Assembly (NCBI RefSeq): GCF_014490445.1
Contig: NZ_JACTUZ010000001.1
Coordinates: forward strand, 176,874 to 240,873
Length of the DNA stretch: 64,000 nucleotides
Source of the DNA: Pseudoroseomonas ludipueritiae
GTDB taxonomy: Bacteria; Pseudomonadota; Alphaproteobacteria; Acetobacterales; Acetobacteraceae
Direction of reading: 5' to 3'
Made by a program: the position numbers and the translations under genes. The notes beneath the pieces were generated by a model. That model had not been told where the DNA came from, ran no database searches, and saw only the letters and a program-made list of their open reading frames with translations. Below, in pieces: positions 42,815 through 52,321 of the stretch. Positions within the stretch are counted from its first letter, which is position 1. Every line of letters starts with the position of its first letter.

Positions 42815-44095
42815 ATGCGCACGCTGGCCCTGTTCAAGAATCCCCGCTTCCTCGTGATGCTGGCGCTCGGCTTCTCGGCCGGGGCGCCCCTGCCGCTGGT
42901 GCTGGGCATCCTGCGCCGTTGGATGACCGAATCCGGCATCTCGCTGACCGAGATCGGCATGACCGCGCTGATCGGCCTGCCCTATTCGCTGAAATTCGTC
43001 TGGTCGCCGCTGCTGGACAATGCCATGCCGCCGGCCTTCCGCTCCTGGGGCCGGCGGCGCGGCTGGCTGGCGGTGATCCAGCCGCTGCTGATGCTGGCTA
43101 TCCTGGCCATGGGCGCCTCCGACCCCGTGCTGATGCCGCTGGCCACCGTCTCGGCCGCCATCGCCGTGGCTTTCCTCTCGGCCAGCCAGGACATCGTCAT
43201 CGACGCCTATCGCATCGAGTTCCTCGAGGAACGCGAGCAGGGCCTCGGCCTCGCCTTCTATGTCTGGGGCTACCGGCTGGCGCTGCTGGCGGTGGGCGCG
43301 GGCGTGCTGGCGCTGTCGGAATACACTGGCTGGTTCTGGGCCTTCGCCTATGCCGCCGCGCTGATCCTGGTGGGCTTCCTGGCCGTCTGGCTGGGGCCGG
43401 AGGTGCTTTCCCCACGCCCGCCGGGTGCCAGGATGGGCCTGGGCCAGCGCATCCGCACCGCGCTGATCGAGCCCTTCACCGATTTCATGCGTCGGCCCTA
43501 TTGGCTGGCCATTCTGCTCTTCGTCGCACTCTTCAAGCTGGGCGAGGCGTTGGCCGCCGTGATGGTCACGCCCTTCCAGACCCAGCTCGGCTTCACGCGG
43601 GTGGAGGTGGCGCAGGTCGGCAGCGTCTTCGGCCTCTTCGCCACGCTGCTGGGCGCCCTGGCCGGTGGCTGGCTGGTGGCGCGTCTCGGCACCGCGCGGG
43701 CGCTGGTGCTGACCGGGCTGGGGCAGATGCTCTCCAACGTCATGTATATCTGGCTGGCCTATGCCGGGCACGACATGGGCGTCTTCTACCTGCAGACCGG
43801 CGTGGAGAACTTCACGGACGGCCTGGCTGATGCCGCCTTCCTGACCTACCTCTCGGCCCTGACCAGCCGGGCCTTCACGGCCACGCAATACGCGCTGCTC
43901 TCCTCGCTGGCGGCGGTCGGCACCCGCACGGTGGGCGCCTTCAGCGGCTCCCTGGCGGAAGCCATGGGCTGGCCAGCCTTCTACTTCATGACCATGCTGG
44001 CGGCGCTGCCGGCCATGGGCATCATGCTTTTCCTGCTGAAGCGCCTGCCGCCGGCAGAGCCCGCCGGCCGGCCCGCCGCCGCCCTGGTGGATTAG
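42815..44095 (+). CDS. ampG: AmpG-family muropeptide/MFS permease
   Basis: A 426-residue MFS permease resembling AmpG, which imports anhydromuropeptides for peptidoglycan recycling. The sequence has about 12 spans, with PYSLKFVWSPLLDNAMPPAF between spans 2 and 3 and SASQDIVIDAYRIE in span 4, both characteristic of AmpG. ATG at 42815 is chosen over GTG at 42797, which lies in a terminator stem. The symbol is probable. No amidase or NagZ gene is near, and downstream is the CBS protein on the same strand, 136 bases away. Confidence 0.85.
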   Translation: MRTLALFKNPRFLVMLALGFSAGAPLPLVLGILRRWMTESGISLTEIGMTALIGLPYSLKFVWSPLLDNAMPPAFRSWGRRRGWLAVIQPLLMLAILAMGASDPVLMPLATVSAAIAVAFLSASQDIVIDAYRIEFLEEREQGLGLAFYVWGYRLALLAVGAGVLALSEYTGWFWAFAYAAALILVGFLAVWLGPEVLSPRPPGARMGLGQRIRTALIEPFTDFMRRPYWLAILLFVALFKLGEALAAVMVTPFQTQLGFTRVEVAQVGSVFGLFATLLGALAGGWLVARLGTARALVLTGLGQMLSNVMYIWLAYAGHDMGVFYLQTGVENFTDGLADAAFLTYLSALTSRAFTATQYALLSSLAAVGTRTVGAFSGSLAEAMGWPAFYFMTMLAALPAMGIMLFLLKRLPPAEPAGRPAAALVD

Positions 44096-44230
44096 CTTCC
44101 CTTAGCCATTCAACCATCTCCCGCCTTTCGGGCGCCGGCCTTGCCGCGCGTCCTGCATGCCTGCGCCATAACCCTGGCAACAACGTTCCGGCATCCCAAT
44201 ATGAAATGAAGAAAACATAAGAGGAATGTC

Positions 44231-44920
44231 ATGCTCGCCAGCGACATCATGACCACCTCCGTGGCCACCGTGCCGCCGGAGACGCCCATCTCCGCTATTG
44301 CCGCGCTTTTCGCGGACCGGGGCATTTCCGGCGCCCCTGTGGTGGATGCCGACGGGCGCCTGCAAGGCATCGTCACGGAAGGCGACCTGATGCGCAGCCT
44401 GGCCGCGGCGGAGGACAAGCCGCGCCACTGGCTGAGGAACCTCTTCGGTGCCTGGCAGAAGCAGGCCGAGACTTACGCCCGCACCCATGGCCGCCGTGCC
44501 CGCGATGTCATGACCACGCGCGTCACGACCGTCACGGAAAGCGACACCGCCGAGCATATCGCCAGCCTGATGGAGCAGCAGCACATCCGCCGCGTGCCGG
44601 TGCTGCGTGACGGCAAGCTGGTTGGCGTCGTCTCGCGTGCCGACCTGATGCGGGCGATCCTTTCCTCCCCGGAGCAGATCGCGGCCGATGTGCCGGATAC
44701 CGAGATCCGCCGCGAGGTGGTCAATGCCATGTGGGAGCAGCCCTGGGCCGATACCTACCTCACCTTTGTCGACGTCAGGGATGGCGTGGTCACGTTCCAC
44801 GGCTTCTGCCGGTCGGAGGAAGTCTGCCGCGCGCTGCGCGTGCTGGCTTCCAAGGTCCCGGGGGTGAAGGATGTCAGCTTCGACGTGGTTCCAACCCCGC
44901 GCTTCATGCTGGGGCGCTGA
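44231..44920 (+). CDS. CBS-pair and BON domain protein
   Basis: A 229-residue soluble protein. CBS 1 (about residues 1-60) begins LASDIMTTSVATVPPETP, CBS 2 (about 92-150) begins ARDVMTTRVTTVTESDT, and the C-terminus (about 155-225) is a BON-like domain with VDVRDGVVTFHGFCRS. CBS pairs bind adenine nucleotides; BON domains bind lipid or mediate contact. Such proteins are often stress- or redox-linked. It has an A-rich leader and AAGAGGAA ribosome-binding site. It is convergent with the histidine kinase. Confidence 0.88.
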   Translation: MLASDIMTTSVATVPPETPISAIAALFADRGISGAPVVDADGRLQGIVTEGDLMRSLAAAEDKPRHWLRNLFGAWQKQAETYARTHGRRARDVMTTRVTTVTESDTAEHIASLMEQQHIRRVPVLRDGKLVGVVSRADLMRAILSSPEQIAADVPDTEIRREVVNAMWEQPWADTYLTFVDVRDGVVTFHGFCRSEEVCRALRVLASKVPGVKDVSFDVVPTPRFMLGR

Positions 44921-44946
44921 CCGCCGCCCGGTGTGGCGCCGGGTGA

Positions 44947-46134
44947 CTAGCCGGCCGGCATCCGGAAGGTGAAGCGAGTCTCGGCCAGCGAGGACACCGC
45001 GCCCAGCGTGCCGCCATGGGCGCGGGCGATCTCATCCGCGATATAGAGGCCGAGGCCGAGCCCCTGCCCCGCCTGCTTCGTGCCCGCACGGAAGAAGGGG
45101 CGGAACAACTCTCTCATCACGGCGGGCGGGATCGGCTCTCCGGCATTGGCCACGGAGAGTTCGAAGAAGGCACCATCCATCCGCCCCTGCACCCGCACCG
45201 GGCTGTCCGGCGCGCCATGGGTCAGGGCATTGGCCAGCAGGTTGGACAGCAACTGGCCGATACGGCCAGGGTCGCAGCGCAGCGCACCCACCGCGTCCAG
45301 GTCGCTTTCGATATCCCGGTCCGGATGCGCGCTGCGAAGCTCGGCGATCACCTGCTCCAGCATCGCCCGCACCGGGGCGGCTTCCTGCGGCTGCAACACC
45401 AGCCCACCGCCCAGGCGGCCACGGGCGAAGTCGGTGACGTTGTCGATCATCCCCGACATCCGGCTGACGCTGCTCTGGATCATGCCGATCAAGGGCTGGG
45501 CTTCATCCGGCAGCGCCATGCGCAACAGCATGCGGGAGGCAGCGGCGATGGAAGCCAGCGGGTTGCGCAGGTCATGCCCGAGCACCGCGACGAACTGTTC
45601 CCGCAGGCCGCTGCTTTGACGCTCGTCCAGCAGATCGGCCTCGCTGGTGTCCAGCCGCCGCAGGGCGTCCAGGTGGAAGGCGATCAGGTCCGCGAAGAGC
45701 TGGAACATGCCGGTGACTTCCGGCGTGTTCAGCCGCATCGGGCGGGGATCTATGGCGCAGAGCGTGCCGAAGAAGCTGCCATCCGGCAGCATCACCGGCA
45801 CCGAGATATAGCTCTGGAACTTATAGAGCGAGGGCGTGTGGTGGCGGCAGAAGAGCGGGTCCTCGGCCACGTTGTCGATCACCACCGGCACGCGGCTGTC
45901 ACGGATCTCGTTGCAGATCGTGGTTTCGATCTTCAGCTCGCTGCCCGGCTTGAGGCCGAAGCCGATGTCGTCGCGCACGCTGCAGGCGATCCAGCGGTCC
46001 TCGGTCACCCGCGCCACGGCGGCGAAGCCCATGCCGGTTGTCCGGCAGACCACGTCCAGGATGGCCGGCACGGCGTCGATCCTCGCTACCGCGGCAACAT
46101 CCGTGGCGAGGACATCATCGGTGGCGTCGCTCAT
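44947..46134 (-). CDS. GAF-domain sensor histidine kinase
   Basis: A 395-residue cytosolic histidine kinase. The GAF domain (about residues 20-165) contains SRVPVVIDNVAEDPLF and GTLCAIDPRPMRL. The phosphorylated histidine is His187 in FVAVLGHDLRNPLASI, with an N box LLANALTHG and a G2 box QGLGLGLYIADEIARAHGG. The G1 motif reads VANAGEPIPP, as in related GAF kinases. No transmembrane segment. No response regulator is adjacent, so its partner is unknown. Confidence 0.88.
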   Translation of the reverse strand: MSDATDDVLATDVAAVARIDAVPAILDVVCRTTGMGFAAVARVTEDRWIACSVRDDIGFGLKPGSELKIETTICNEIRDSRVPVVIDNVAEDPLFCRHHTPSLYKFQSYISVPVMLPDGSFFGTLCAIDPRPMRLNTPEVTGMFQLFADLIAFHLDALRRLDTSEADLLDERQSSGLREQFVAVLGHDLRNPLASIAAASRMLLRMALPDEAQPLIGMIQSSVSRMSGMIDNVTDFARGRLGGGLVLQPQEAAPVRAMLEQVIAELRSAHPDRDIESDLDAVGALRCDPGRIGQLLSNLLANALTHGAPDSPVRVQGRMDGAFFELSVANAGEPIPPAVMRELFRPFFRAGTKQAGQGLGLGLYIADEIARAHGGTLGAVSSLAETRFTFRMPAG

Positions 46135-46200
46135 TACGCACCATGCTAGCCCTTCCCGCCATCAACGTCACGCCTCGGGCGCGGTGCGGCAGCAGAAGGG

Positions 46201-47133
46201 CTAAACGGCCCAGGCCAGGTAAAGTGAGACCGTCAGCACCGAGAGCACGGTGGTGACCAGAATGGTCGCGGAGGTGACACGTGCATCCCGCCGGTAATAT
46301 TCGGCCAGCATGAAGGGCCCGGTGCCGGTGGGCAGGGCCGCCAGCAGCACGGCGGTGTGGACCGTGGCGGTGGGAAGGCGCATCGCCACCGCCAGCAGCC
46401 AGACCAGCGCCGGCATGGCCACCAGCTTGCCGCAGGAGAGCAGCAGCGTGGCATTCAGGTCCCGCCCACGCACCATGCCTTGCTGTGCCAGGAACACCCC
46501 CAGCGCCACCAGGGCGCAAGGAGATGCCGCCGCGCCCAGCAGCTTCAGGAAGGTCTCCGCCGGCGCCGGCAGCCCCACGCCCAGGCCGGAGGCCGCCGCC
46601 CCCAGCGCCGGAGCCACCAGCAGCGGGTTGCGGGCCAGGGCACGGCAGACCTTGAGGGCGAGGCGGCCGGGGCGCCGCTCCTCCTGCAAGCCCACCTCGA
46701 TGCAGATGATGCCCTGTGCGAAGGCGACGCAGACGGTCAGGATGGTGCCGATGGTCACCAGCGGCAGGCTTTCCGGCCCCAGCGCCACCAGGCAGAGCGG
46801 AAAGCCCATGTAGCCGGAATTGGGATAGGCGGCGTTCAGCCCATCCAGGCTGGCATCCGCCAGCGGCCGGCCCAGCGCGCGGCGCAGCGCCACCGTGGCG
46901 GCGAAGACCAGCAGGGAGCCCAGCCAGAAGGCCAGCACGAAGCCCGGCTGCCACAGGGTGGACCAACTGGTATGCGCCATGATGTCGAAGAGCAGCGCCG
47001 GCAGCGCCACCCAGACCACGAAGCGGTTCAGCTCCGCCATCGAGGCCGGGCCCAGCACGTCCCCCCGCCGGCAGAGGTAGCCCAGCAGGATCAGCCCGAA
47101 GACGGGCAGGACGACGCCGAGCGTGGTGAGCAC
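46201..47133 (-). CDS. AEC-family transporter
   Basis: A 310-residue membrane protein with about ten spans of the auxin efflux carrier family. The N-terminus LLGYLCRRGDVLG and the middle LNAAYPNSGYMGFPLCLVALG are typical. Family members carry malonate, malate or auxin-like acids; some are MdcF malonate carriers, but this gene is far from the malonate cluster. GTG at 47133 starts four bases after the smpB stop, so it is read with smpB. Confidence 0.85.
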   Translation of the reverse strand: MLTTLGVVLPVFGLILLGYLCRRGDVLGPASMAELNRFVVWVALPALLFDIMAHTSWSTLWQPGFVLAFWLGSLLVFAATVALRRALGRPLADASLDGLNAAYPNSGYMGFPLCLVALGPESLPLVTIGTILTVCVAFAQGIICIEVGLQEERRPGRLALKVCRALARNPLLVAPALGAAASGLGVGLPAPAETFLKLLGAAASPCALVALGVFLAQQGMVRGRDLNATLLLSCGKLVAMPALVWLLAVAMRLPTATVHTAVLLAALPTGTGPFMLAEYYRRDARVTSATILVTTVLSVLTVSLYLAWAV

Positions 47134-47137
47134 GCGC

Positions 47138-47635
47138 CTAGATCTTGTCGCCCCGCATCAGCCGGGACTTGTCACGCTGCCAGTCCCGCTCCGCGATGGC
47201 GTGGCGCTTGTCGGCCTTGGACTTGCCCTCGCCCACGCCCAGCACGACCTTGGCCAGGCCGCGGTCGTTGAACAGGATCTCCAGCGGCACCAGCGTGACG
47301 CCCTCACGCGTGATGGAGCCGGTCAGGGCCTCCACCTGCTTCTTGTGCAGCAGCAGCTTGCGCGGCCGGCGCGGCTCGAAATGCGCCATGTAGCTGCCGG
47401 CCTGCCATTCGGGGATGTAGCAGTTGAACAGCCACATCTCCCCGTTGCGCTCACCCGCCCAGGCATCGGCCAGGGCCGCGCGGCCGGAGCGGAGGGATTT
47501 CACCTCCGGCCCCACCAGCACGATCCCGGCCTCGAAAGTCTCGCCGATCTTGTAGTCGAAGCGCGCCTTGCGGTTCTGCGCGGCGGTGCCGTGCGCAATC
47601 AGCGAGGATTTCTTTTTCTTGTCCTTGGCGGCCAT
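47138..47635 (-). CDS. smpB: SsrA-binding protein SmpB
   Basis: A 165-residue SmpB, which delivers tmRNA to stalled ribosomes. N-terminal ALIAHGTAAQNRKARFDY followed by GIVLVGPEVKSLRSGRAALADAW, and EPRRPRKLLLHKKQVEAL, are canonical. The C-terminus is basic with DWQRDKSRLM. Its start is seven bases after the dapA stop, so dapA-smpB-AEC is one transcription unit. No ssrA gene is seen here. Confidence 0.95.
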   Translation of the reverse strand: MAAKDKKKKSSLIAHGTAAQNRKARFDYKIGETFEAGIVLVGPEVKSLRSGRAALADAWAGERNGEMWLFNCYIPEWQAGSYMAHFEPRRPRKLLLHKKQVEALTGSITREGVTLVPLEILFNDRGLAKVVLGVGEGKSKADKRHAIAERDWQRDKSRLMRGDKI

Positions 47636-47642
47636 TACGCTC

Positions 47643-48521
47643 TCAGTTCAACAGGCCGGCGGAGACCATGGCGGCCTTCACGCGGGCACGGGTGGAATCC
47701 GCCACCGGCGCCATCGGCAGGCGGCAGAAGGCGGTGGACTTCGCCAGCAGGCTGGCGGCGTACTTCACCGGCCCGGGCGAGGTCTCGCAGAACATCGCGT
47801 CGTGCACCGGCAGCAGCCGGTCCTGAATGGCCATGGCCTCGGCAAAGTTTCCGGCGGCCCAGGCGGCATGCATCTCGGCGCAAAGGCGCGGGGCGATATT
47901 GGCCGTGACGCTGATGCAGCCATGGCCGCCGGCGGCCAGGAAGGCGAGCGCCGTATGGTCCTCGCCCGAGAGCTGGCAGAAGTCCGGGCCAATGGCGGCG
48001 CGGGTGTGCAGCGGGCGCGCCAGATTGGCCGTCGCGTCCTTCACACCCACGATGTTGGGGTGCTTGGCCAGCCGGGCCATCGTCTCCACCGACATGTCCA
48101 CGACCGAGCGGCCGGGGATGTTGTAGACGATGACCGGCAGGTCCACCGCATCGGCGATGGCGGTGAAATGCAGGAACATGCCTTCCTGCGTCGGCTTGTT
48201 GTAGTAGGGCGTGACGATCAGCGCCGCATCCGCGCCCGCTTCCTTGGCATGGCGCGTCAGCTCGATGGCCTCATCGGTGCTGTTGCTGCCGGTGCCGGCG
48301 ATGACCGGCACGCGGCCGCCGGCAGCCTCGACGCAAAGCTCCACCACACGGCGGTGCTCGTCATGCGAGAGGGTGGGGCTTTCGCCCGTGGTGCCGACGG
48401 GAATCAGGCCCTGGGTGCCTTCGGCGATCTGCCATTCGCAGAACTCCTGAAAGGCTTTCGCATCCAGCGACCCGTCCTCGGCCATCGGCGTGATCAGCGC
48501 GACGAGGGATCCCTTGAACAT
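47643..48521 (-). CDS. dapA: 4-hydroxy-tetrahydrodipicolinate synthase
   Basis: A 292-residue DapA of the lysine and diaminopimelate pathway, which condenses pyruvate with aspartate semialdehyde. [20 protein letters not shown] starts the TIM barrel; [33 protein letters not shown] (catalytic tyrosine) and [15 protein letters not shown] (Schiff-base lysine) are all there. ATG at 48521 is preferred; the longer frame is shadow. Divergent from the lytic transglycosylase. Confidence 0.95.
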   Translation of the reverse strand: MFKGSLVALITPMAEDGSLDAKAFQEFCEWQIAEGTQGLIPVGTTGESPTLSHDEHRRVVELCVEAAGGRVPVIAGTGSNSTDEAIELTRHAKEAGADAALIVTPYYNKPTQEGMFLHFTAIADAVDLPVIVYNIPGRSVVDMSVETMARLAKHPNIVGVKDATANLARPLHTRAAIGPDFCQLSGEDHTALAFLAAGGHGCISVTANIAPRLCAEMHAAWAAGNFAEAMAIQDRLLPVHDAMFCETSPGPVKYAASLLAKSTAFCRLPMAPVADSTRARVKAAMVSAGLLN

Positions 48522-48699
48522 CGGAGCGGCTTTCCTTCCGGGAGAGGCATGGGGTTCCGCCGGCGATCCCGCCAGCGTCAGAGGCCGGAAGCTAGGCGCG
48601 GCGAGGCTCCGGGACAAGCGTTGCGGAAATGTTTCGCGCAGCCCCGGTGCCCGATGCCTTCGCGACAAGCGCGGTTTGATCGGCTAGGGTCCGCCCGCC

Positions 48700-50736
48700 A
48701 TGCGCCGCACATCGCCCGCCCCCGCTCGACGCCCCGCCCGCGCCCTGCTGCTGGCGCCCCTGCTCTTCAGCCTGGCCCTGCCGGCCGCCGCCCAGCCCTG
48801 GGCCAATGAAGGCGCCCGCGCCGCCGGCCGCTCCGCCATCGCGGCGGCCAATGCCGGTCGCTGGCCGGATGCCGAGGCCCTGGCGGTCTCGGCGGACCCG
48901 CTGGCCGCCAAGCTGGTGCAATGGATGCGCCTGCAGGTGCGCGGCATGGCCACGGCGGAGGAGATCGCCGCCTTCCTTTCCGCCAACCCGGACTGGCCGA
49001 TGCGCGCCACGCTGCTGGCCCGGGCGGAGGAGCTGCTGCCCCTGCTGCCCAGCGACACGCTGGTGCTGCGGCTCTACGAACACGACAGCCCGCGCAGCCT
49101 CGGCGCCGCCCAGGCCCTGGCCGATGTCCGCCAGCGCCAGGGCGCGGACCCCACGCCCATCCTGCGGCAGGCCTGGCGCGAGGCCCCGGCGGATGGGCCG
49201 GACGAGGCTGTCTTCCTGACCCGGAACGCCGCTGTCCTGACCACAGAGGACCACCGCTTCCGCTTCGAGCGGCTGGCCTGGGCCCGGCAATTCGCCGCCG
49301 CCGCCCGGCTGCTGCCCATGCTGCCCGCCGAGGCCCAGGCCGCCGCGAGTCAGCGCCTGGCCCTGGCCGCCGAGCGCCCTGACGCCGAGATGGGGCTGCC
49401 AGCCCGGCCGGCCGACCTCGGCATGGCCGCCGAATGGGCCCGCTTCCTGCGCCGCAAGGACCGGGATGCCGAGGCCGCCGCCGTCTGGCAGGCCGCCGAG
49501 CCGCTGCAGGAGAATCTGACACCCCAGGCCGCCAGCGCCATCTGGACGGAACGGCAGGTGCTGGCCCGCAAGCTGCTGCGGCTGGGCAACCCCCAGGCCG
49601 CCTGGCGCGTCTCTGCGAAGCACGGCCAGCCGGCGGATACCGCCGCCCTGCACGATGCCGAGTTCCTGGCCGGCTTCATCGCCCTGCGGAGGCTGAACGA
49701 CCCCGCACTGGCAGCCCGCCACTTCGCCGTGCTGGGGCAGGAGAGCAGCAGCATCATCACCCGCACCCGCGCCCATTACTGGCGCGGCCGGGCCGCCGCC
49801 GCCCTGGGCCGCGCCGCCGAGGCGCGCGAGCATTACCTGCAGGCCGCCGCACTCCCCACAGGCTTCTATGGCCAGCTGGGCGCCCTGGCGCTGGGGGAGA
49901 CGGCGCCGGAGGTCTCCGCCCGCATCACCGGCGTCGTGCCGGCCACACCCAGCGCCGCCGCCGCTTCCGCCTTCCTGGACAAGGAGCTGGCGCGGGCGGT
50001 GGTGACCCTAGCGGACCTGGGCGACACCAACCGTGCCCGCACCTTCCTGCTGCGGATCGAGGACCTGGCGCCCGACCCCGCCACCCAGGTGCTGGCGGCG
50101 CGGCTGGCCAATTCCATCGGCCGGCCGGACCACGCGGTCTGGGTCGCCCGCCGCTCCGGCATCGATGGAGTGATGCTGCTTCCAGAGGGCTACCCGGCCC
50201 CCTACCCCGTCACCGCCACCGGCCTGGCGGAGCCCGCCTTCATCAATGCCATCAGCCGGCAGGAAAGCAATTTCGACCCCGCCGCCGTCTCCCCCGCCAA
50301 TGCGCGCGGGCTGATGCAGTTGCTGCCCGGCACGGCGGCGCAGGTGGCGCGGCAGCTTGGCGTGCCGACCCAGGTGGGCTGGCTGACCACGCAACCGCAG
50401 CACAACATCATGCTCGGCTCGCAATATCTGTCGGACCAGATCGCGCGCTTCGGCAACCTCGCCATGGCGGCGGCGGCCTATAACGCCGGGCCGCGGCGGG
50501 TGGAGGAATGGCTAGTCACCTATGGCGACCCGCGCCTCGGCCCCACCACCGATGGCGGCGACATGATCGACTGGATCGAGCAGATCCCCTTCAACGAGAC
50601 GCGCAACTACGTGCAGCGGGTGGTGGAGAATGCCGTGATCTACCGCGCGCTGGACCCCGGCACCGCGGCGCTGGACCACCCGCTGAAGCCCTGGCTGCCC
50701 TCCGGCAGCCTGATGCCGGCCACGGCGGCCCGATGA
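48700..50736 (+). CDS. slt: Soluble lytic murein transglycosylase
   Basis: A 678-residue periplasmic Slt-type enzyme that cleaves peptidoglycan to anhydromuropeptides. A signal peptide (ALLLAPLLFSLALPAAAQ) is followed by a long helical superhelix and a C-terminal transglycosylase domain with the catalytic glutamate in ISRQESNFDPAAVSP, then NARGLMQLLPGTA and AAAAYNAGPRRV. Divergent from dapA, a common alphaproteobacterial layout. Its TGA overlaps the pgpA ATG by four bases. Confidence 0.93.
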   Translation: MRRTSPAPARRPARALLLAPLLFSLALPAAAQPWANEGARAAGRSAIAAANAGRWPDAEALAVSADPLAAKLVQWMRLQVRGMATAEEIAAFLSANPDWPMRATLLARAEELLPLLPSDTLVLRLYEHDSPRSLGAAQALADVRQRQGADPTPILRQAWREAPADGPDEAVFLTRNAAVLTTEDHRFRFERLAWARQFAAAARLLPMLPAEAQAAASQRLALAAERPDAEMGLPARPADLGMAAEWARFLRRKDRDAEAAAVWQAAEPLQENLTPQAASAIWTERQVLARKLLRLGNPQAAWRVSAKHGQPADTAALHDAEFLAGFIALRRLNDPALAARHFAVLGQESSSIITRTRAHYWRGRAAAALGRAAEAREHYLQAAALPTGFYGQLGALALGETAPEVSARITGVVPATPSAAAASAFLDKELARAVVTLADLGDTNRARTFLLRIEDLAPDPATQVLAARLANSIGRPDHAVWVARRSGIDGVMLLPEGYPAPYPVTATGLAEPAFINAISRQESNFDPAAVSPANARGLMQLLPGTAAQVARQLGVPTQVGWLTTQPQHNIMLGSQYLSDQIARFGNLAMAAAAYNAGPRRVEEWLVTYGDPRLGPTTDGGDMIDWIEQIPFNETRNYVQRVVENAVIYRALDPGTAALDHPLKPWLPSGSLMPATAAR

Positions 50737-51230
50737 GCGAGCATGCCGAGCTTCCGGCCAACCTGCCGGAAGCTCCCCCCTCCGCCATCCCGGCCGGCGC
50801 GCCGCGCTTCATCGCCAGCATGGGCGGGGTGGGCTTCCTGCGGCCGGCGCCGGGCACCTGGGGCTCGGTTCTGGTGCTGCCGGTGGCGCTGGCGGGGTGG
50901 GAAGCCAGCCTGGCGCTGGGCGCCTTGCTCTCGGTGCTGGGCTGGTGGGCCTTGAACCGCTTGCCGGAAGCGCGGCAGGACCCGGGCTGGGTGGTCGTGG
51001 ATGAAGGCGCCGGGCAATCCATCGCCCTGGCGGCGCTGCCGGCGGCGGGCGTCACGGGCGTGCTGCTGGCCTTCCTGCTCTTCCGCGCCTTCGATATCCT
51101 GAAGCCCGGCCCGGTGGGCTGGGCCGACCGCCGCAAGGGCGCCGCCGGCGTCATGCTGGATGACATCATCGCCGGCGCCCTGGCCGCCGCCCTGCTGCTG
51201 GCCGCCCGCGCCCTGGGAGTGACCCTCTAG
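50733..51230 (+). CDS. pgpA: Phosphatidylglycerophosphatase A
   Basis: A 165-residue membrane phosphatase that makes phosphatidylglycerol. GGVGFLRPAPGTWGSVLVLP matches the family's loop and the C-terminus has ADRRKGAAGVMLDDIIAGAL with the catalytic acidic pair. Four hydrophobic segments. A coupled ATGA overlap with slt and two bases to the pncC start place it in one operon. ATG at 50733 is used; an upstream frame is shadow. Confidence 0.9.
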   Translation: MSEHAELPANLPEAPPSAIPAGAPRFIASMGGVGFLRPAPGTWGSVLVLPVALAGWEASLALGALLSVLGWWALNRLPEARQDPGWVVVDEGAGQSIALAALPAAGVTGVLLAFLLFRAFDILKPGPVGWADRRKGAAGVMLDDIIAGALAAALLLAARALGVTL

Positions 51231-51232
51231 CC

Positions 51233-51745
51233 ATGCTGCCCCCCGAGACCCTGGAACAGGCCGAGCTGCTGCTGCGGATCCTGCAATCGCGCGGCATCAC
51301 CCTGGCCACCGCCGAATCCTGCACCGGCGGGCTGGTGGCGGCGGCGGTGACGGCCATTGCCGGCTCCTCCGCCACGCTGCTGGGCGGCTATGTCACCTAT
51401 TCCAACGAGGCCAAGGCGAGGTCTGTCGGGGTCGATCCCGCGCTGATCGCCCGCCTCGGCGCTGTCAGCGGTGAGGTGGCGGCCGCCATGGCGGAAGGCG
51501 CCGCGCGCGAGTCGGGGGCCGCCATGGGCATCTCCACCACCGGCATCGCCGGCCCCGGCGGCGGCACCGAAACCAAGCCCGTGGGGCTGGTCTATATCGG
51601 CCTTGCCATGGCCGGCCGGCTGACACGGGTGGAGCGCCATGTTTTCCCGGGCGACCGTGCGGCGGTGCGGGCGGCGACAGTCGCCACCGCTTTCCGCATG
51701 GCGGCGGAAGAAGCCGCTGTTACTTCCCCTGGCAAAACGCACTGA
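51233..51745 (+). CDS. pncC: Nicotinamide-nucleotide amidohydrolase PncC (CinA C-terminal domain)
   Basis: A 170-residue stand-alone CinA C-terminal domain. The motif TLATAESCTGGLVAAAVTA and STTGIAGPGGGTETKPVG are the family's two signatures; the serine of ESCTGG is catalytic. It deamidates nicotinamide mononucleotide in the NAD salvage cycle. Its start is two bases after the pgpA stop. The N-terminal CinA domain is absent, as in most alphaproteobacteria. Confidence 0.92.
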   Translation: MLPPETLEQAELLLRILQSRGITLATAESCTGGLVAAAVTAIAGSSATLLGGYVTYSNEAKARSVGVDPALIARLGAVSGEVAAAMAEGAARESGAAMGISTTGIAGPGGGTETKPVGLVYIGLAMAGRLTRVERHVFPGDRAAVRAATVATAFRMAAEEAAVTSPGKTH

Positions 51746-51768
51746 TCGCGGCTAGAAGCGGCCCCGCC

Positions 51769-52155
51769 ATGATGACAGTCCTGCTGGTCCTGCACCTTTT
51801 CGTCACCCTCGCGCTGATCGGCGTCGTGCTGTTGCAGCGCAGCGAGGGCGGAGGGCTCGGCATTGGCTCCTCCGGGGGCATGGGCTCGTTCATGAGCGGG
51901 CGCGGCACGGCCAACCTGCTGACCCGCACCACCGGCGTGCTGGCCACGCTCTTCATGGTGCTGGCGCTGGCCATGGCGCTGCTGGGCCGCGGCCAGTCCC
52001 GCCCCGGCTCCATCCTGGACCTGCCGCCCGGCCCGGCCATCCCCTCGGTGCCGACCAGCCAGGCGCCGGGCCCGAACCCCAGCACCACGCAGCAGCCGAC
52101 CACGACCCCGGCCCAGCCGGCGACTCCGGCGCAGCCCTCGGTGCCGACGAACTGA
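51769..52155 (+). CDS. secG: Preprotein translocase subunit SecG
   Basis: A 128-residue SecG, a small membrane protein of the SecYEG translocon. Two spans are visible: VLLVLHLFVTLALIGVVLLQ and VLATLFMVLALAMALLG, separated by RSEGGGLGIGSSGGMGSFMS. The C-terminus has a Pro/Thr/Gln-rich tail of about 45 residues, longer than in E. coli. It is followed by a strong terminator. The start is 24 bases after pncC. Confidence 0.92.
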   Translation: MMTVLLVLHLFVTLALIGVVLLQRSEGGGLGIGSSGGMGSFMSGRGTANLLTRTTGVLATLFMVLALAMALLGRGQSRPGSILDLPPGPAIPSVPTSQAPGPNPSTTQQPTTTPAQPATPAQPSVPTN

Positions 52156-52179
52156 TACCGCCCCGGCGGCGGGAGTTCC

Positions 52180-52213
52180 GGGCGCGGGAGGCGATGCCTC
52201 CGGCGCCCTTTTT
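52180..52213 (+). terminator. Intrinsic terminator after secG
   Basis: GGGCGCGGGAGGC and GCCTCCGGCGCCC (one mismatch) form a 13-position stem with a three-base loop, directly followed by TTTTT. It lies 24 bases after the secG stop and 109 before pyrG, so pyrG has its own promoter. Confidence 0.88.
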
Positions 52214-52321
52214 GTGTGAGCAGAACGCAGCGGGGGCCGGGAACCCGATGCGGCGCAGCAAAGCAGCGATGCCGTTCTGGCGGGTTCCCGTGACCCCGGC
52301 GGCTTGTTAGAAAGGTGGCCC

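Noticed and set aside
41219-43888. An 889-codon minus-strand frame under the aldehyde dehydrogenase and AmpG
   Set aside because: Rich in His, Gln and Arg without hydrophobic cores, typical of antisense frames in GC-rich DNA.
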